Shown here one piece after another: positions 1 to 8,254 of a stretch of 64,000 bases of DNA (its first letter is position 1; the number at the start of each line of letters is the position of its first letter). A model generated the notes under the pieces. That model was not told the DNA's origin and did no database searches. It was given only the letters and a program-made list of their open reading frames with translations. The stretch spans positions 2,294,001 through 2,358,000 of the forward strand of contig JAVSGI010000005.1 in assembly GCA_032334235.1 (NCBI GenBank), read 5' to 3'. Made by a program: the position numbers and the translations under genes. Origin of the DNA: Paracoccaceae bacterium Fryx2 (GTDB lineage: Bacteria > Pseudomonadota > Alphaproteobacteria > Rhodobacterales > Rhodobacteraceae).

Positions 1-1184
1 CCGCCGACCAACGCGCCGCCGATCTGGCGCGCGACCTGCCCGCGCTGATCGCCCACGCCAAGTCCGCGCCCGCGCTGGCCGTCACGCTGTGCGGGGTCGA
101 TGCGGCCGAGGTGACAGACCGCGCGGCGCTGGCCCGACTGCCGGTGATCCGCAAGGCCGACCTTGGGGCCGCGCAGAAGGCGCATCCGCCGCTGGGCGGC
201 TTTCTGCCGCTGCGGGGGGCGTATGAGCACATCTTCCAGTCGCCCGGCCCGATCTACGAGATCGGCCGCACCACGCCCGACTGGTGGCGCATCGGCCGCT
301 TTCTGCACGGCCTGGGTGTCGGCCCGGACGACATCGTGCAGAACTGCTTCGGCTATCACCTGACCCCGGCGGGGATGATATTCGAATCCGGCGCGCGGGC
401 GGTGGGGGCGGCCGTGCTGCCTGCGGGAACCGGACAGACCGACCTTCAGGTGCGCGCCGCAGCCGACATCGGGTGTTCGGTTTATGCTGGCACGCCCGAT
501 TATCTGAAGGTCATTCTCGACCGCGCGGCCGAACTGGGCGAGCGGTTGCAGTTCACCCGCGCCGCCGTCAGCGGCGGCGCACTGTTCCCCAGCCTGCGCC
601 GCGACTATGCCGACCGCGGCATCAATTGCCTGCAATGCTATGCCACCGCCGACCTTGGCAACATCGCCTACGAATCGCAGGCGCAGGACGGGATGATTGT
701 CGACGAGGGCGTGATCGTCGAGATCGTGCGCCCCGGCACCGGCGACCCGGTGCCCGACGGCGAGGTGGGCGAGGTGCTGGTGACCAGCCTGAACCGCGAC
801 TATCCGCTGATCCGCTTTGCCACCGGCGACCTCAGCGCCGTGCTGCCGGGCACCAGCCCTTGCGGGCGCAGCAACATGCGGATCAGGGGATGGATGGGCC
901 GCGCCGACCAGACAACCAAGATCAAGGGCATGTTCGTGCGCCCCGAACAGGTCGCGGCCTTCGTCGCCCGCCATGCCGATGTCAGCCGCGCCCGCGTCAT
1001 CGCCTCGCGCGAGGGCGAGAGGGACGCGATGCTGGTGCAGATCGAGACATGGTCCGGCAATTCGGCACTCTACGAGGGAACGTTACTCGAAACCCTGAAA
1101 CTCCGTGGTAAGGTCGAACTCGTTCCGCCGGGGTCGCTGCCGAACGACGGCAAGGTGATCGAGGATCGCCGCAGCTACGACTGA
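1..1184 (+). CDS. Phenylacetate-CoA ligase family AMP-forming enzyme (5' truncated)
   Basis: The frame is already open at base 3 and gives 393 codons to the TGA at 1182-1184, so the N-terminus lies before the window. The product resembles the PaaK branch of adenylate-forming acyl-CoA ligases, which activate an aryl or acyl acid with ATP and load it onto CoA in the cytoplasm. The visible part holds an SGGAL stretch, the CYATADLG segment where the family has its Y-G/A-T loop, a TGDLSAV motif and a C-terminal KGMFVRPEQV swivel region. The in-frame ATG at 111 is internal, because the preceding residues (AHAKSAPA...GVDAAEVTD) match the family as well. The true substrate cannot be told from this fragment. 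It reads toward the caspase-fold gene 27 bp downstream. Confidence 0.8.
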   Translation, partial: ADQRAADLARDLPALIAHAKSAPALAVTLCGVDAAEVTDRAALARLPVIRKADLGAAQKAHPPLGGFLPLRGAYEHIFQSPGPIYEIGRTTPDWWRIGRFLHGLGVGPDDIVQNCFGYHLTPAGMIFESGARAVGAAVLPAGTGQTDLQVRAAADIGCSVYAGTPDYLKVILDRAAELGERLQFTRAAVSGGALFPSLRRDYADRGINCLQCYATADLGNIAYESQAQDGMIVDEGVIVEIVRPGTGDPVPDGEVGEVLVTSLNRDYPLIRFATGDLSAVLPGTSPCGRSNMRIRGWMGRADQTTKIKGMFVRPEQVAAFVARHADVSRARVIASREGERDAMLVQIETWSGNSALYEGTLLETLKLRGKVELVPPGSLPNDGKVIEDRRSYD

Positions 1185-1211
1185 CCCGGCCCAAAGACAG
1201 GGATCAGTGAC

Positions 1212-2882
1212 ATGCGTGCAATCGGATGGCGGCTTACGGGCACGGCGGGGATGCTGGCGCTGCTGGCAACCATGGCGGCGGCGGAGGACCGCGCGCTGGT
1301 GATCGGCAACCGCAACTACGACGATGCCGCCGACATTGCCGAGGCCGACGCCGCGCTGAAGGCGGTCCCTGCCCTGCAGGCGGCGGGGTTCACCGTCACC
1401 TCGGGCGCCGACCTGCCCAGCGCCGCGATGCGCGACCTGCTGTCGGCTTTGCTGGCCGGGCTGAAACCGGGCGACCGGCTGGTGATCGTGCTGTCGGGGC
1501 ATTTTGCGCAGTCGTCGGGGCAGGCGTTCTTCCTTGGCACCGAAAGCAGCCTGCCCGATCTGGCAACGGTTGCGGCGGTGTCGCTGCCGCTGGCCTCGGT
1601 GCTGGAGGTGGCGGCGATGGCCCCCGGCGGCGCGGTCGTGCTGCTGGGCACCGAGACGCGCCGCCTGCCGCTCGGGCCGGGGCTTGACCCGGGACCGGGC
1701 GCGCCGCCTGTGCCGCAGGGGGTCACGCTGGTCCAGGGCGACGCCGGTCGCATCGCCGGTTTCGCCACCCGCGCGCTGGGGCAGCGCGGCGTGCCGATGG
1801 CCTCGCTGCTGGATGGCAGCCCCGCCCTGACGGCGGATGGCTACCTCTCGCCGCTGACCCCGTTCCGCCCGGCCGATGCAGCCAGCCCCCCGGTCGCGCC
1901 GCCCCCGGTGGCCCCGGCGCTGAATGCCGAAGACGCCTTCTGGCAGGCCACCCGGGCGATCAACACCGTGGATGCCTATGCCGCCTACCTGACCCGCTAC
2001 CCGCAAGGCGCGCACGCCGCCGAGGCCCGTGCCGAGTCTGCCCGCATCCGCGCCGAGCCGGGGCGGCAGGCGCGGCTGGCCGAAGATGCGCTGGCCCTGA
2101 CGCGCGACCAGCGCCGCACCATCCAGCGCGCGCTGGCGCTGCTGGAGTTCGACCCCAAGGGGATCGACGGGCTGTTCGGCGCAGGCTCGCGCACCGCGAT
2201 TGCCGGCTGGCAGACCCGCAACGGCGTGCCCGCCAGCGGCTTCCTGACCCGCGACCAGATCGTGCAACTGACTGCCCAGGCCGACCGCCGTGCCGCCGAG
2301 CTTGAAGCCGCCGCCGCCGCGCGCCGTGCCGAGCAGGAACGCGAAGACCGGCTGTTCTGGGATCAGACCGGCGCGGCGGGCGACGAGGCAGGCTTGCGCG
2401 CCTACCTCAAACGGTTCCCCGACGGGCTGTTCGCCGATCTGGCCACCAGCCGCCTGACCGCGATCGAGGATGCGCGGCGCCAGCAGGCCGCCGCCCAGGA
2501 CCGCGCCGCGTGGGACCGTGCGACGGCAGGCAACACCATCGCCGGTTACCGCGACTACCTTGCCGCCTTCCCCAAGGGTGCCTTCGCCGCCGAAGCTCAG
2601 GCCCGGATCGACACCCTGACCGACGAGGCCGAGGCCGGCCCCGACCGCGCCCGATACGAGGCGACCGAGGCCGCGCTTGGCCTGAACGATCTGGCCCGCA
2701 GCCTGATCGAACGGCGGCTTGACGCGCTGAACCTGAACCCCGGCCCGGTCGATGGCGTGTTCGACAACCAGACCCGCCGCGCCATCCGCCGCTTCCAGCG
2801 GGAACGGGGCGCCGACGCGACCGGCTATCTGGATCAGGTGACCACCGTGGCGCTGCTGTCGGGCGTTCTGCCGGGAAACTGA
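1212..2882 (+). CDS. Caspase-fold protein with two peptidoglycan-binding domains, secreted
   Basis: 556 residues. An N-terminal signal peptide (MRAIGWRLTGTAGMLALLAT, cleavage near AAAED) sends it to the periplasm. Residues about 25-180 look like a caspase p20 fold starting RALVIGNRNYDDA, and the His position is kept in VLSGHFAQ. The usual Cys loop (D-x-C-R) is replaced by LLGTETRR, so peptidase activity is doubtful. Two peptidoglycan-binding type 1 repeats follow, at about 290-350 and 485-548 (GIDGLFG and PVDGVFD signatures), separated by short repeated units of the form AYLTRYPQGAHAAEA / AYLKRFPDGLFADLA / DYLAAFPKGAFAAEA. A wall-associated, perhaps non-catalytic role is inferred. The ATG is preceded by AGGGA and the gene ends 4 bp from the convergent SDR gene. 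Confidence 0.75.
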   Translation: MRAIGWRLTGTAGMLALLATMAAAEDRALVIGNRNYDDAADIAEADAALKAVPALQAAGFTVTSGADLPSAAMRDLLSALLAGLKPGDRLVIVLSGHFAQSSGQAFFLGTESSLPDLATVAAVSLPLASVLEVAAMAPGGAVVLLGTETRRLPLGPGLDPGPGAPPVPQGVTLVQGDAGRIAGFATRALGQRGVPMASLLDGSPALTADGYLSPLTPFRPADAASPPVAPPPVAPALNAEDAFWQATRAINTVDAYAAYLTRYPQGAHAAEARAESARIRAEPGRQARLAEDALALTRDQRRTIQRALALLEFDPKGIDGLFGAGSRTAIAGWQTRNGVPASGFLTRDQIVQLTAQADRRAAELEAAAAARRAEQEREDRLFWDQTGAAGDEAGLRAYLKRFPDGLFADLATSRLTAIEDARRQQAAAQDRAAWDRATAGNTIAGYRDYLAAFPKGAFAAEAQARIDTLTDEAEAGPDRARYEATEAALGLNDLARSLIERRLDALNLNPGPVDGVFDNQTRRAIRRFQRERGADATGYLDQVTTVALLSGVLPGN

Positions 2883-2886
2883 CCCG

Positions 2887-3624
2887 CTATTTCGACGCGA
2901 AGATCCGGTAATAGGCCCAGTCTGGCAGGATCTGCGCCACGCGGAACAGCCAGGCGAAAGGAACCGGAAAGCTGGACGAAAACCGCTCGCTGTCCATCAG
3001 CCGCAGCATGTGGGCGGCGGCGGTGGCGGGTTCCATGATCTGGGGCATGGTGAAATCGTTCTTGTCGGTCAGGCGGGTGCGGATGAAGCCGGGGTTGGCA
3101 AGCTGCACCCTGATACCGCTGCCGCGCAGATCGGCGTAAAGGGTTTCGGCCAGCACCATGGTGCCCGCCTTGGCTGCGGCATAGCCCACCGCGCCGGGCA
3201 GGCCGCGAAAGCCCGACAGCGACCCGGTGATGACGACATGGCCGCGCCCCCGCGCCACCATGCCGGGCAGCACGGCGCCGACCACCCGGGCGCAGCCGGT
3301 GAAGTTCACGTCGCACATCGCCTCGACCTTGTCGGCGTCCCACTCCTGCGCCGTCATCGGCCAGTAGACGCCGGCCAGAAACACCACCCCGTCAATCTCG
3401 CCCAGTTCCGCCGCCGCCGCGCGGACCGAGGCGCTGTCGGCCACGTCGACCGTCACCGCCCGCGCCTGGCCGGGCAGCGTGGCCACCGCCGCCGCCAGCC
3501 CCTCGGCCGACCGGGCCGACAGGATCAGCTCTGCCCCCGCCGCACTCAGTTTCTGCGCCAGCGCCAGCCCCAGCCCTTCCGAAGCGCCCACCAGCCAGTA
3601 GCGTTTTCCTGTGTAGCGGGTCAT
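2887..3624 (-). CDS. Short-chain dehydrogenase/reductase, last gene of the RpoE-type operon
   Basis: 245 residues, classical SDR length. The dinucleotide-binding loop is GASEGLG (residues 13-19) in place of the usual TGxxxGxG. The catalytic set is S135, Y148 and K152 (YAAAK), with N107 in DVNFTG. It should catalyse NAD(P)-dependent oxidation or reduction of an unknown substrate. The start overlaps the stop of the DUF3833 gene by 4 nt (ATGA), so it is translationally coupled at the end of the five-gene operon reading from 7461. From memory, R. sphaeroides has an SDR at the same place (RSP1087 in the RSP1087-1091 cluster). A role in modified membrane lipids is inferred from its neighbours only. 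Confidence 0.85.
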   Translation of the reverse strand: MTRYTGKRYWLVGASEGLGLALAQKLSAAGAELILSARSAEGLAAAVATLPGQARAVTVDVADSASVRAAAAELGEIDGVVFLAGVYWPMTAQEWDADKVEAMCDVNFTGCARVVGAVLPGMVARGRGHVVITGSLSGFRGLPGAVGYAAAKAGTMVLAETLYADLRGSGIRVQLANPGFIRTRLTDKNDFTMPQIMEPATAAAHMLRLMDSERFSSSFPVPFAWLFRVAQILPDWAYYRIFASK

Positions 3625-4199
3625 GCCGTCGCCTCCGTTCCTGCCGCGACCGGCCGCATCGTCGCCACCAGTTCGGCCACCTTGATGCCGAACTTGCGGA
3701 ACTGGCTGCGGTTCATGATCGTGCCGTTTTCCATCAGATACATCCAGTCGGTGACATCCAGCACATGCCCGCCCGCGTTCGGCTCCAGCCGGATGCGGTA
3801 GCGCAGGCGCAGGGCCGGACCTTCGGCCTGCCCGGTGCCGGCGCCGACCAGATCGGGTGCCTCGGCCTGCACCGCACCGTCGTTGCCAAGGCGCAGCGTC
3901 CAGCAGCGGTCTTGCGTGGCGCCGCTGTCATAGCGGAAATGCTCGCTCAGGGTGCCGGTGTTGCCTTCCCAGCGCCCCTCCATCGTCGCCACGAAGCGCG
4001 AGGCAACGCGGCCCAGCGGCCCGTAGATCACGCCTTCGCACAGGATCGGGCCGTTCAGATGGGCGCGCAGGTCAAAACGCGGCGCCTTGCCCGCGAAATC
4101 GGCGGGCTTTTGCGACAGGAAGCCGATGCTGCGCGCCGAAAGCGCCAGCAGGAAAAGCGTCAGCGCCATGCCAAGGGCAAGGACGAGGATATGCGACAT
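3621..4199 (-). CDS. DUF3833 family protein, membrane-anchored
   Basis: 192 residues with one N-terminal hydrophobic segment (about 4-22, ILVLALGMALTLFLLALSA) followed by a soluble domain with alternating beta-strand patterns (FDLRAHLNGPILCEGVIYGP, VASRFVATMEGRW, WMYLMENGTIMNRSQF). This is the DUF3833 pattern, a family of unknown biochemical function. It lies 3 nt after the MFS gene and overlaps the SDR gene by 4 nt, so it is a tightly coupled operon member. Unlike many family members it shows no obvious lipobox Cys, so it is probably held in the inner membrane facing the periplasm. A function in lipid handling is inferred from context. Confidence 0.8.
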   Translation of the reverse strand: MSHILVLALGMALTLFLLALSARSIGFLSQKPADFAGKAPRFDLRAHLNGPILCEGVIYGPLGRVASRFVATMEGRWEGNTGTLSEHFRYDSGATQDRCWTLRLGNDGAVQAEAPDLVGAGTGQAEGPALRLRYRIRLEPNAGGHVLDVTDWMYLMENGTIMNRSQFRKFGIKVAELVATMRPVAAGTEATA

Positions 4200-4202
4200 G
4201 TA

Positions 4203-5426
4203 TCAGGTCTCCGGAACCGGGGTGCGGGCCAACAGCGCGATGGCCAGCAGTTTCAGGGCGCAGGGCAGCAGGGCGTAAAGCATCGTCAGTGTGGCAAGGG
4301 CGGATTCGGGGTTGGCGGCGCCGGGGGTGAAGCCGCGCGCCTGCAGCAGCGGCAGCGCCGCCACGGCGGCAAAGGCCAGCGCCAGTTTCGACGCGAAGGA
4401 CCACAGCCCGAAGGCAGCGGCCGGCGGCGCCCCCTGCCGCGCCAGATGGCGGGCAAAGATCGCGGGCAGCAGCGTCATGTCGGCCCCCAGCGCCGCCCCC
4501 GAGGCGGCACAGATCAGCGCGAAGGGCACCACGTCCCCCGCACCCAGCGTCGCGGTGAAGGCGAATGCCGCGACCGCCAGCACCATGCCGGCCATCAGCA
4601 CCGCCTTGGCACCGAACCGGGTGGCCGCCCGGCCCCACAGCGGCGCCGAAGCCGCAGCCGACAGGAAGAACAGCAGCAGCAGCGGGCCCTCAAGCCCGGG
4701 CGCCACCAGCCGACTTTCGACATAGAACAGGAACAGCGTCGAGGTCACCGCAACGGGTGCCGCATTGACCAGCGCCAGAAACAGCAGCCGCCGCGCCACC
4801 GGGTCGCGCAGCACGACGCCAAAGCCGAAGGTCGGCGCGGCGGCCCCGCGCCACTCGCGGCGCATCGCCACCGCCGCCACCAGCGCGACCCCGGCAAAGC
4901 CCAGTGCAAAGGCGGCAAACGGCCGGTCGGTCGCTGCCGCCAGCGCCACCGGCGCCACGGCGGCAAGCGAGACGCCCAGAAGCGCCCCGCCCTCGCGCCA
5001 GCCCGCCAGCCGCATGTGCCCGCCCGGGCCCAGCGTGGCGGCCTTGGCCACGCCTTCGGCATAAAAGGTAATGGTCAGGAAGGAAAACGCCGAAAACAGC
5101 ACGATCAGCGTCAGCGCGAACCAGGCCAGCGGCGCGATCGGCGGCACCGGCGTGAACAGAGCCAGCATCGCCCCCGCCATCAGCGCCACCGCCCCCGCCA
5201 CCATCGCCCCGCGCCGGGCGCGCGTCGCCTCGGCCAGCCAGCCCAGCGCCGGGTCCTGCACCACGTCGATCAGCCGCAGCGCGAACAGCACGGCACCCAA
5301 GGATGCCAGCGACACGCCATGGTCATCGACATAAACCTTGGGCGCATGGATGTAGATCGGCAGCCCCGCCGCCGCGATCAGCGCCGCAAACAGCGCCCAG
5401 GGCAGCAGCGGGGCCCGGACCGTCAC
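4203..5426 (-). CDS. MFS transporter, GPH (sugar/cation symporter-like) family
   Basis: 407 residues from a GTG start at 5426, chosen because GTGA overlaps the stop of the DUF1365 gene and the protein then begins with a membrane helix (PWALFAALIAAAGLPIYI). The frame stays open further upstream, but that part is the antisense of DUF1365. About eleven to twelve hydrophobic segments are visible, and the early motif DVVQDPALGWLAEATRARRG matches the glycoside-pentoside-hexuronide symporter signature (D-x(3)-DP-x(2)-G). The substrate is unknown. In R. sphaeroides the equivalent gene sits in the RSP1087-1091 operon, so the cargo may be a lipid or lipid precursor rather than a sugar (inference). Confidence 0.83.
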   Translation of the reverse strand: MTVRAPLLPWALFAALIAAAGLPIYIHAPKVYVDDHGVSLASLGAVLFALRLIDVVQDPALGWLAEATRARRGAMVAGAVALMAGAMLALFTPVPPIAPLAWFALTLIVLFSAFSFLTITFYAEGVAKAATLGPGGHMRLAGWREGGALLGVSLAAVAPVALAAATDRPFAAFALGFAGVALVAAVAMRREWRGAAAPTFGFGVVLRDPVARRLLFLALVNAAPVAVTSTLFLFYVESRLVAPGLEGPLLLLFFLSAAASAPLWGRAATRFGAKAVLMAGMVLAVAAFAFTATLGAGDVVPFALICAASGAALGADMTLLPAIFARHLARQGAPPAAAFGLWSFASKLALAFAAVAALPLLQARGFTPGAANPESALATLTMLYALLPCALKLLAIALLARTPVPET

Positions 5427-6175
5427 TTGGACACTTCGTCCAGCGGCGGCACCGGGCGGCTGCGGTAGCGCGCGCCCTTGATCGCCAGCTTCAGCGCCTG
5501 CCAGTGAATCAGCGCCAGCACCCGGCGCGACCCGAACGGCCGCCGCAGGCAGGCGCGCAGGATCGCCATGTTGGTCAGCGGACGGCGCGTGCCGGTCAGC
5601 GTTGCCATCAAGCCGCCCTCGCCGTTGGAATAGTCGATCCAGACCCCGACCCGGTCGGGCCGGATGTCGAAGCGGAAGGTATAGCCGCCCTCGATCGGCT
5701 GGAACGGCGAAACATGCATCAGCTTGGTGGCCGCCAGCGTGTCTTCGCGCGTGATCGGGGCATGGTTGGGCAGGTGGCACAGGTAGGAATGGCGGTCGCC
5801 GAAGGTGTTGGTCACCTCGGCGATCACCGACCGCAGGGCGCCCGCCTCGTCATGGCACAGCCAGAAGCTGACCGGGTTGAACACATGCCCCAGCACGCGC
5901 GGCTGTGCCAGCAGCAGCACCTGCGCCGGGGGCGGCAGATCATGCGCCGCCAGGACGTCGCGCACCCATTGCACGCCCCGCCCCTGCCCCCGCAGCCCGC
6001 CATGATCGCTATCGTGAAGCGAGGTCAGATTGCCCCGATTCATCGAAAACAGCGATGGCCCGGCGGCGTCTTCGGGGTCGAGCAGCACATAATCGACACT
6101 GTAACGGAAGGTGTTGGTCACCGCCCCCTTGCGGCCGTGCCAGGTCTCGCCCCGGACATGCTCGACCGCGCTCAT
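5423..6175 (-). CDS. DUF1365 family protein of the singlet-oxygen operon
   Basis: 250 residues, normal DUF1365 length. Recognisable segments are HVRGETWHGRKGAVTNTFRY at the N-terminus, a central HVFNPVSFWLCHD and a C-terminal THLNMAILRACL-like stretch. The family usually sits next to flavin amine-oxidase-like and cyclopropane-fatty-acid-synthase-like genes. The gene overlaps the upstream flavoprotein by 4 nt and the downstream MFS gene by 4 nt. As I recall, the R. sphaeroides counterpart (RSP1090) is needed together with RSP1091 and CfaA for proper turnover of ChrR after singlet oxygen. That gives this gene a likely role in making or sensing an oxidised or furan-type membrane fatty acid. The biochemical step is not visible in the sequence. 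Confidence 0.85.
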   Translation of the reverse strand: MSAVEHVRGETWHGRKGAVTNTFRYSVDYVLLDPEDAAGPSLFSMNRGNLTSLHDSDHGGLRGQGRGVQWVRDVLAAHDLPPPAQVLLLAQPRVLGHVFNPVSFWLCHDEAGALRSVIAEVTNTFGDRHSYLCHLPNHAPITREDTLAATKLMHVSPFQPIEGGYTFRFDIRPDRVGVWIDYSNGEGGLMATLTGTRRPLTNMAILRACLRRPFGSRRVLALIHWQALKLAIKGARYRSRPVPPLDEVSK

Positions 6176-7461
6176 GCCACAACCCCGCTGCGGGCGCGCA
6201 TCGCGGTGACCACGTCGACGGCGCTGGCAAAGCCGTCCTCGTGGAAGCCGTCGCGCATCCAGGCGCCGCAGAACCAGGTGCTGCGCGCGCCGTTGAAGCC
6301 CCGCACCGCCTCGCGAGCGCCTTGCGCCGCCAGATCGTAGACCGGGTGGTGAAAGGTCACCACGTCATGGATCTTGTCTTCGCGGATCGGGCGGTTCGAG
6401 TTCAGCGTGACGAACAGCGGGTCATCCTGCGGGATCGGTTGCAGCGAGTTCATCCAGTAGGTCAGGTCGATCCGCGCGGGCGGCGGCCCCTCGGGTTCGA
6501 CATAGACCCAGCTTGCCCAGGCCGCTTTCAGTTTCGGCATGATCGCGGTATCCGAATGCAGCACCGCCTGGTTCTCCTGATACCGCGCCGCGCCCAGCGC
6601 CGCCTGTTCCTGCGGCGTCGGGTCGGCCAGCAACCGCAGCGTCACGTCGGAATGGGTGGCAAAGATAACCTCGTCGAACGCCTCCCATTCGCCGCCCGCA
6701 GCGCGGACCTCGACGCCGGTTTCAAGGCGGCGCACGGCGGCAACCGGGGTCGCGGTGCGGATCTCGACGCCCTGCGCCACCATCGCCGCCTGCATCCGCC
6801 GGACGTATTCGATCGACCCGCCCTGCACGGTATACCACTGATGCTGGCCGGTATGGCTCAGCAGTGCGTGGTTGTCGAAAAAGGTGATCAGCGCCTGCGC
6901 CGGGAAATCGAGGATGCCCTGCGTCGGTGTGGACCAGATCGCCCCCGACAGCGGCAGGATGTAACAATCGCGGAAGCAGTCGCCGGTGCCCAGATCGCGC
7001 AGCAGCTCGCCAACCGTCAGGCCGGGGTTCTGCGCCGCCTGCCGGGCGCGGGCGTTGAAGCGCAGCACGTCGCGCAGCATCCCCAGAAAGCGCGGGTTCA
7101 CGATGTTGCGCCGCTGCGCGAAGATGGTGTTCAGCGACTTGAAGCTGTATTCCAGACGCCCGCCGTCGATCGAGGCGCCAAAGCTCATGTCGCTTTTCAC
7201 GGTCGGCACGCCCAGCCTGTCGAACAGGCCGACCAGATGGGGGTAGTTCACATGGTTGAACACGATGAAACCGGTATCGACCGGCTGATCGCCGCGCTTG
7301 CCTGCCAGCACGGTGCGGGCATGGCCGCCCAGCCGCGCCTCGGACTCGAACAGCACCACAGCATGATCGGTCGCCAGTTGCCAGGCCGCCGCCATGCCGG
7401 AGATACCGGCCCCGATGACGGCAACGCGCCGGGACGCATGGTTTGGCATGTCAAAAGACAT
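6172..7461 (-). CDS. FAD-dependent oxidoreductase, UfaD-like fatty acid desaturase candidate
   Basis: 429 residues from the ATG at 7461, chosen because AGGAG lies 10 nt upstream. An in-frame TTG at 7497 overlaps the promoter and is rejected. The N-terminal Rossmann motif is VAVIGAGISGMAAAW (G17-x-G19-x-x-G22) followed by an acidic strand end (LFESEARLGGHARTV), as in flavin amine-oxidase-like enzymes. It is first in the five-gene operon and divergent from rpoE-chrR. From memory, the homologue RSP1091 is RpoE-controlled, takes part in ChrR turnover, and was named UfaD for introducing a double bond during furan fatty acid synthesis. That assignment here rests on position and family and is not proven. 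Confidence 0.85.
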   Translation of the reverse strand: MSFDMPNHASRRVAVIGAGISGMAAAWQLATDHAVVLFESEARLGGHARTVLAGKRGDQPVDTGFIVFNHVNYPHLVGLFDRLGVPTVKSDMSFGASIDGGRLEYSFKSLNTIFAQRRNIVNPRFLGMLRDVLRFNARARQAAQNPGLTVGELLRDLGTGDCFRDCYILPLSGAIWSTPTQGILDFPAQALITFFDNHALLSHTGQHQWYTVQGGSIEYVRRMQAAMVAQGVEIRTATPVAAVRRLETGVEVRAAGGEWEAFDEVIFATHSDVTLRLLADPTPQEQAALGAARYQENQAVLHSDTAIMPKLKAAWASWVYVEPEGPPPARIDLTYWMNSLQPIPQDDPLFVTLNSNRPIREDKIHDVVTFHHPVYDLAAQGAREAVRGFNGARSTWFCGAWMRDGFHEDGFASAVDVVTAMRARSGVVA

Positions 7462-7486
7462 ATGAAGGCAACTCCTGTACTTTGAA

Positions 7487-7516
7487 GGGATACGCAAGAC
7501 GCATAAAGGCGGATCA
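7487..7516 (-). promoter_or_regulatory. Predicted RpoE-type promoter of the flavoprotein operon
   Basis: On the minus strand, TGATCC (7516-7511) is followed after exactly 18 nt by TATCCC (7492-7487). The -35 box matches the R. sphaeroides RpoE element exactly, while the -10 box is weaker at its 3' half. Transcription would start near 7480, leaving about 20 nt of leader that includes the AGGAG ribosome site of the gene starting at 7461. Confidence 0.6.
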
Positions 7517-7549
7517 CGCCCGGCGCGACAACTTTCCTTTTGTCGCAGT

Positions 7550-7579
7550 TGATCCAGATGTCACTCTGCGGCGTAAATT
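7550..7579 (+). promoter_or_regulatory. Predicted RpoE-type autoregulatory promoter of rpoE-chrR
   Basis: TGATCC (7550-7555), an 18-nt spacer, then TAAATT (7574-7579). The spacing equals that of the divergent operon promoter. The start point would be near 7586, about 100 nt before the GTG of rpoE. This supports positive autoregulation as known for R. sphaeroides rpoE, and it rules out the in-frame start codons upstream of about 7586. Confidence 0.65.
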
Positions 7580-7688
7580 GTCCATGATGCTGGATCACAC
7601 CTTCATGGAAAAACCTGATGCGCCGCTCCACGGGCAAGCCTATGCTATGGCTGCCATGTCAATGTGGCATCAAAGGGGTGGGCCTGTC

Positions 7689-8246
7689 GTGACAGGATCC
7701 GAAGGCAAGTCTTCAGCGGAAACCGATTGGGCGGAAATGCTGTTGCGCGTGCGCGACAATCAGGACAAGGCCGCGTTTGCCGCCCTTTTCCGGCATTTCG
7801 CGCCGCGGGTGAAGGGGTTCCTGATGAAATCGGGTGCCAGTGCCGCGCTGGCCGAAGAATGCGCGCAGGACGTGATGGCGACGCTGTGGCAGAAGGCGCA
7901 TCTTTTCGACCCGTCGCGCGCCTCGGTCGCGACATGGGTGTTCACGATCGCCCGAAATCGCCGGATCGACGCATTGCGCAAGTCGCGCAGGCCCGAACCG
8001 GAAGATCTGCCCTGGGGCCCCGAGGCCGAACCAGACCAGCAGGATGCGCTGGAACTTGCGCAGGAAAGCGCCCGACTCGGGGCGGCGCTGGCGCTGCTGC
8101 CCGACAAGCAGCGCGCCCTGATCGAGCGTGCCTATTATGGTGATCTCTCCCATTCCGAGATCGCCGCCGAAACCGGGTTGCCGCTGGGCACCATTAAATC
8201 ACGTATCAGACTGGCGCTGGAACGTTTGCGCCACCAGATGAGTTGA
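7689..8246 (+). CDS. rpoE: ECF sigma factor RpoE (ChrR-controlled, singlet-oxygen response)
   Basis: 185 residues from the GTG at 7689, chosen because AAAGGGG lies 8-10 nt upstream and family proteins begin here. In-frame ATGs at 7584-7668 would add an N-terminus without homology. Region 2 is visible as LFRHFAPRVKGFLMKSG, AEECAQDVMATLWQKAHLFD and VATWVFTIARNRRIDALRK. Region 4 is LLPDKQRALIERAYYGD with the helix-turn-helix SHSEIAAETGLPLGTIKSR. The sigma factor should redirect RNA polymerase to TGATCC-type promoters after release from ChrR. Its stop overlaps the region just before chrR, giving a coupled sigma/anti-sigma operon driven by the promoter at 7550. Confidence 0.92.
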   Translation: MTGSEGKSSAETDWAEMLLRVRDNQDKAAFAALFRHFAPRVKGFLMKSGASAALAEECAQDVMATLWQKAHLFDPSRASVATWVFTIARNRRIDALRKSRRPEPEDLPWGPEAEPDQQDALELAQESARLGAALALLPDKQRALIERAYYGDLSHSEIAAETGLPLGTIKSRIRLALERLRHQMS

Positions 8247-8254
8247 GGCTCCGC

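Noticed and set aside
5427-5780. An N-terminal extension of the MFS transporter
   Set aside because: It reads antisense across the DUF1365 gene. A GTGA overlap supplies a normal start at 5426.
7443-7688. Upstream in-frame ATG starts for the sigma factor
   Set aside because: The proposed promoter at 7550-7579 and a good ribosome site at the GTG at 7689 make these upstream codons untranslated leader or outside the transcript.
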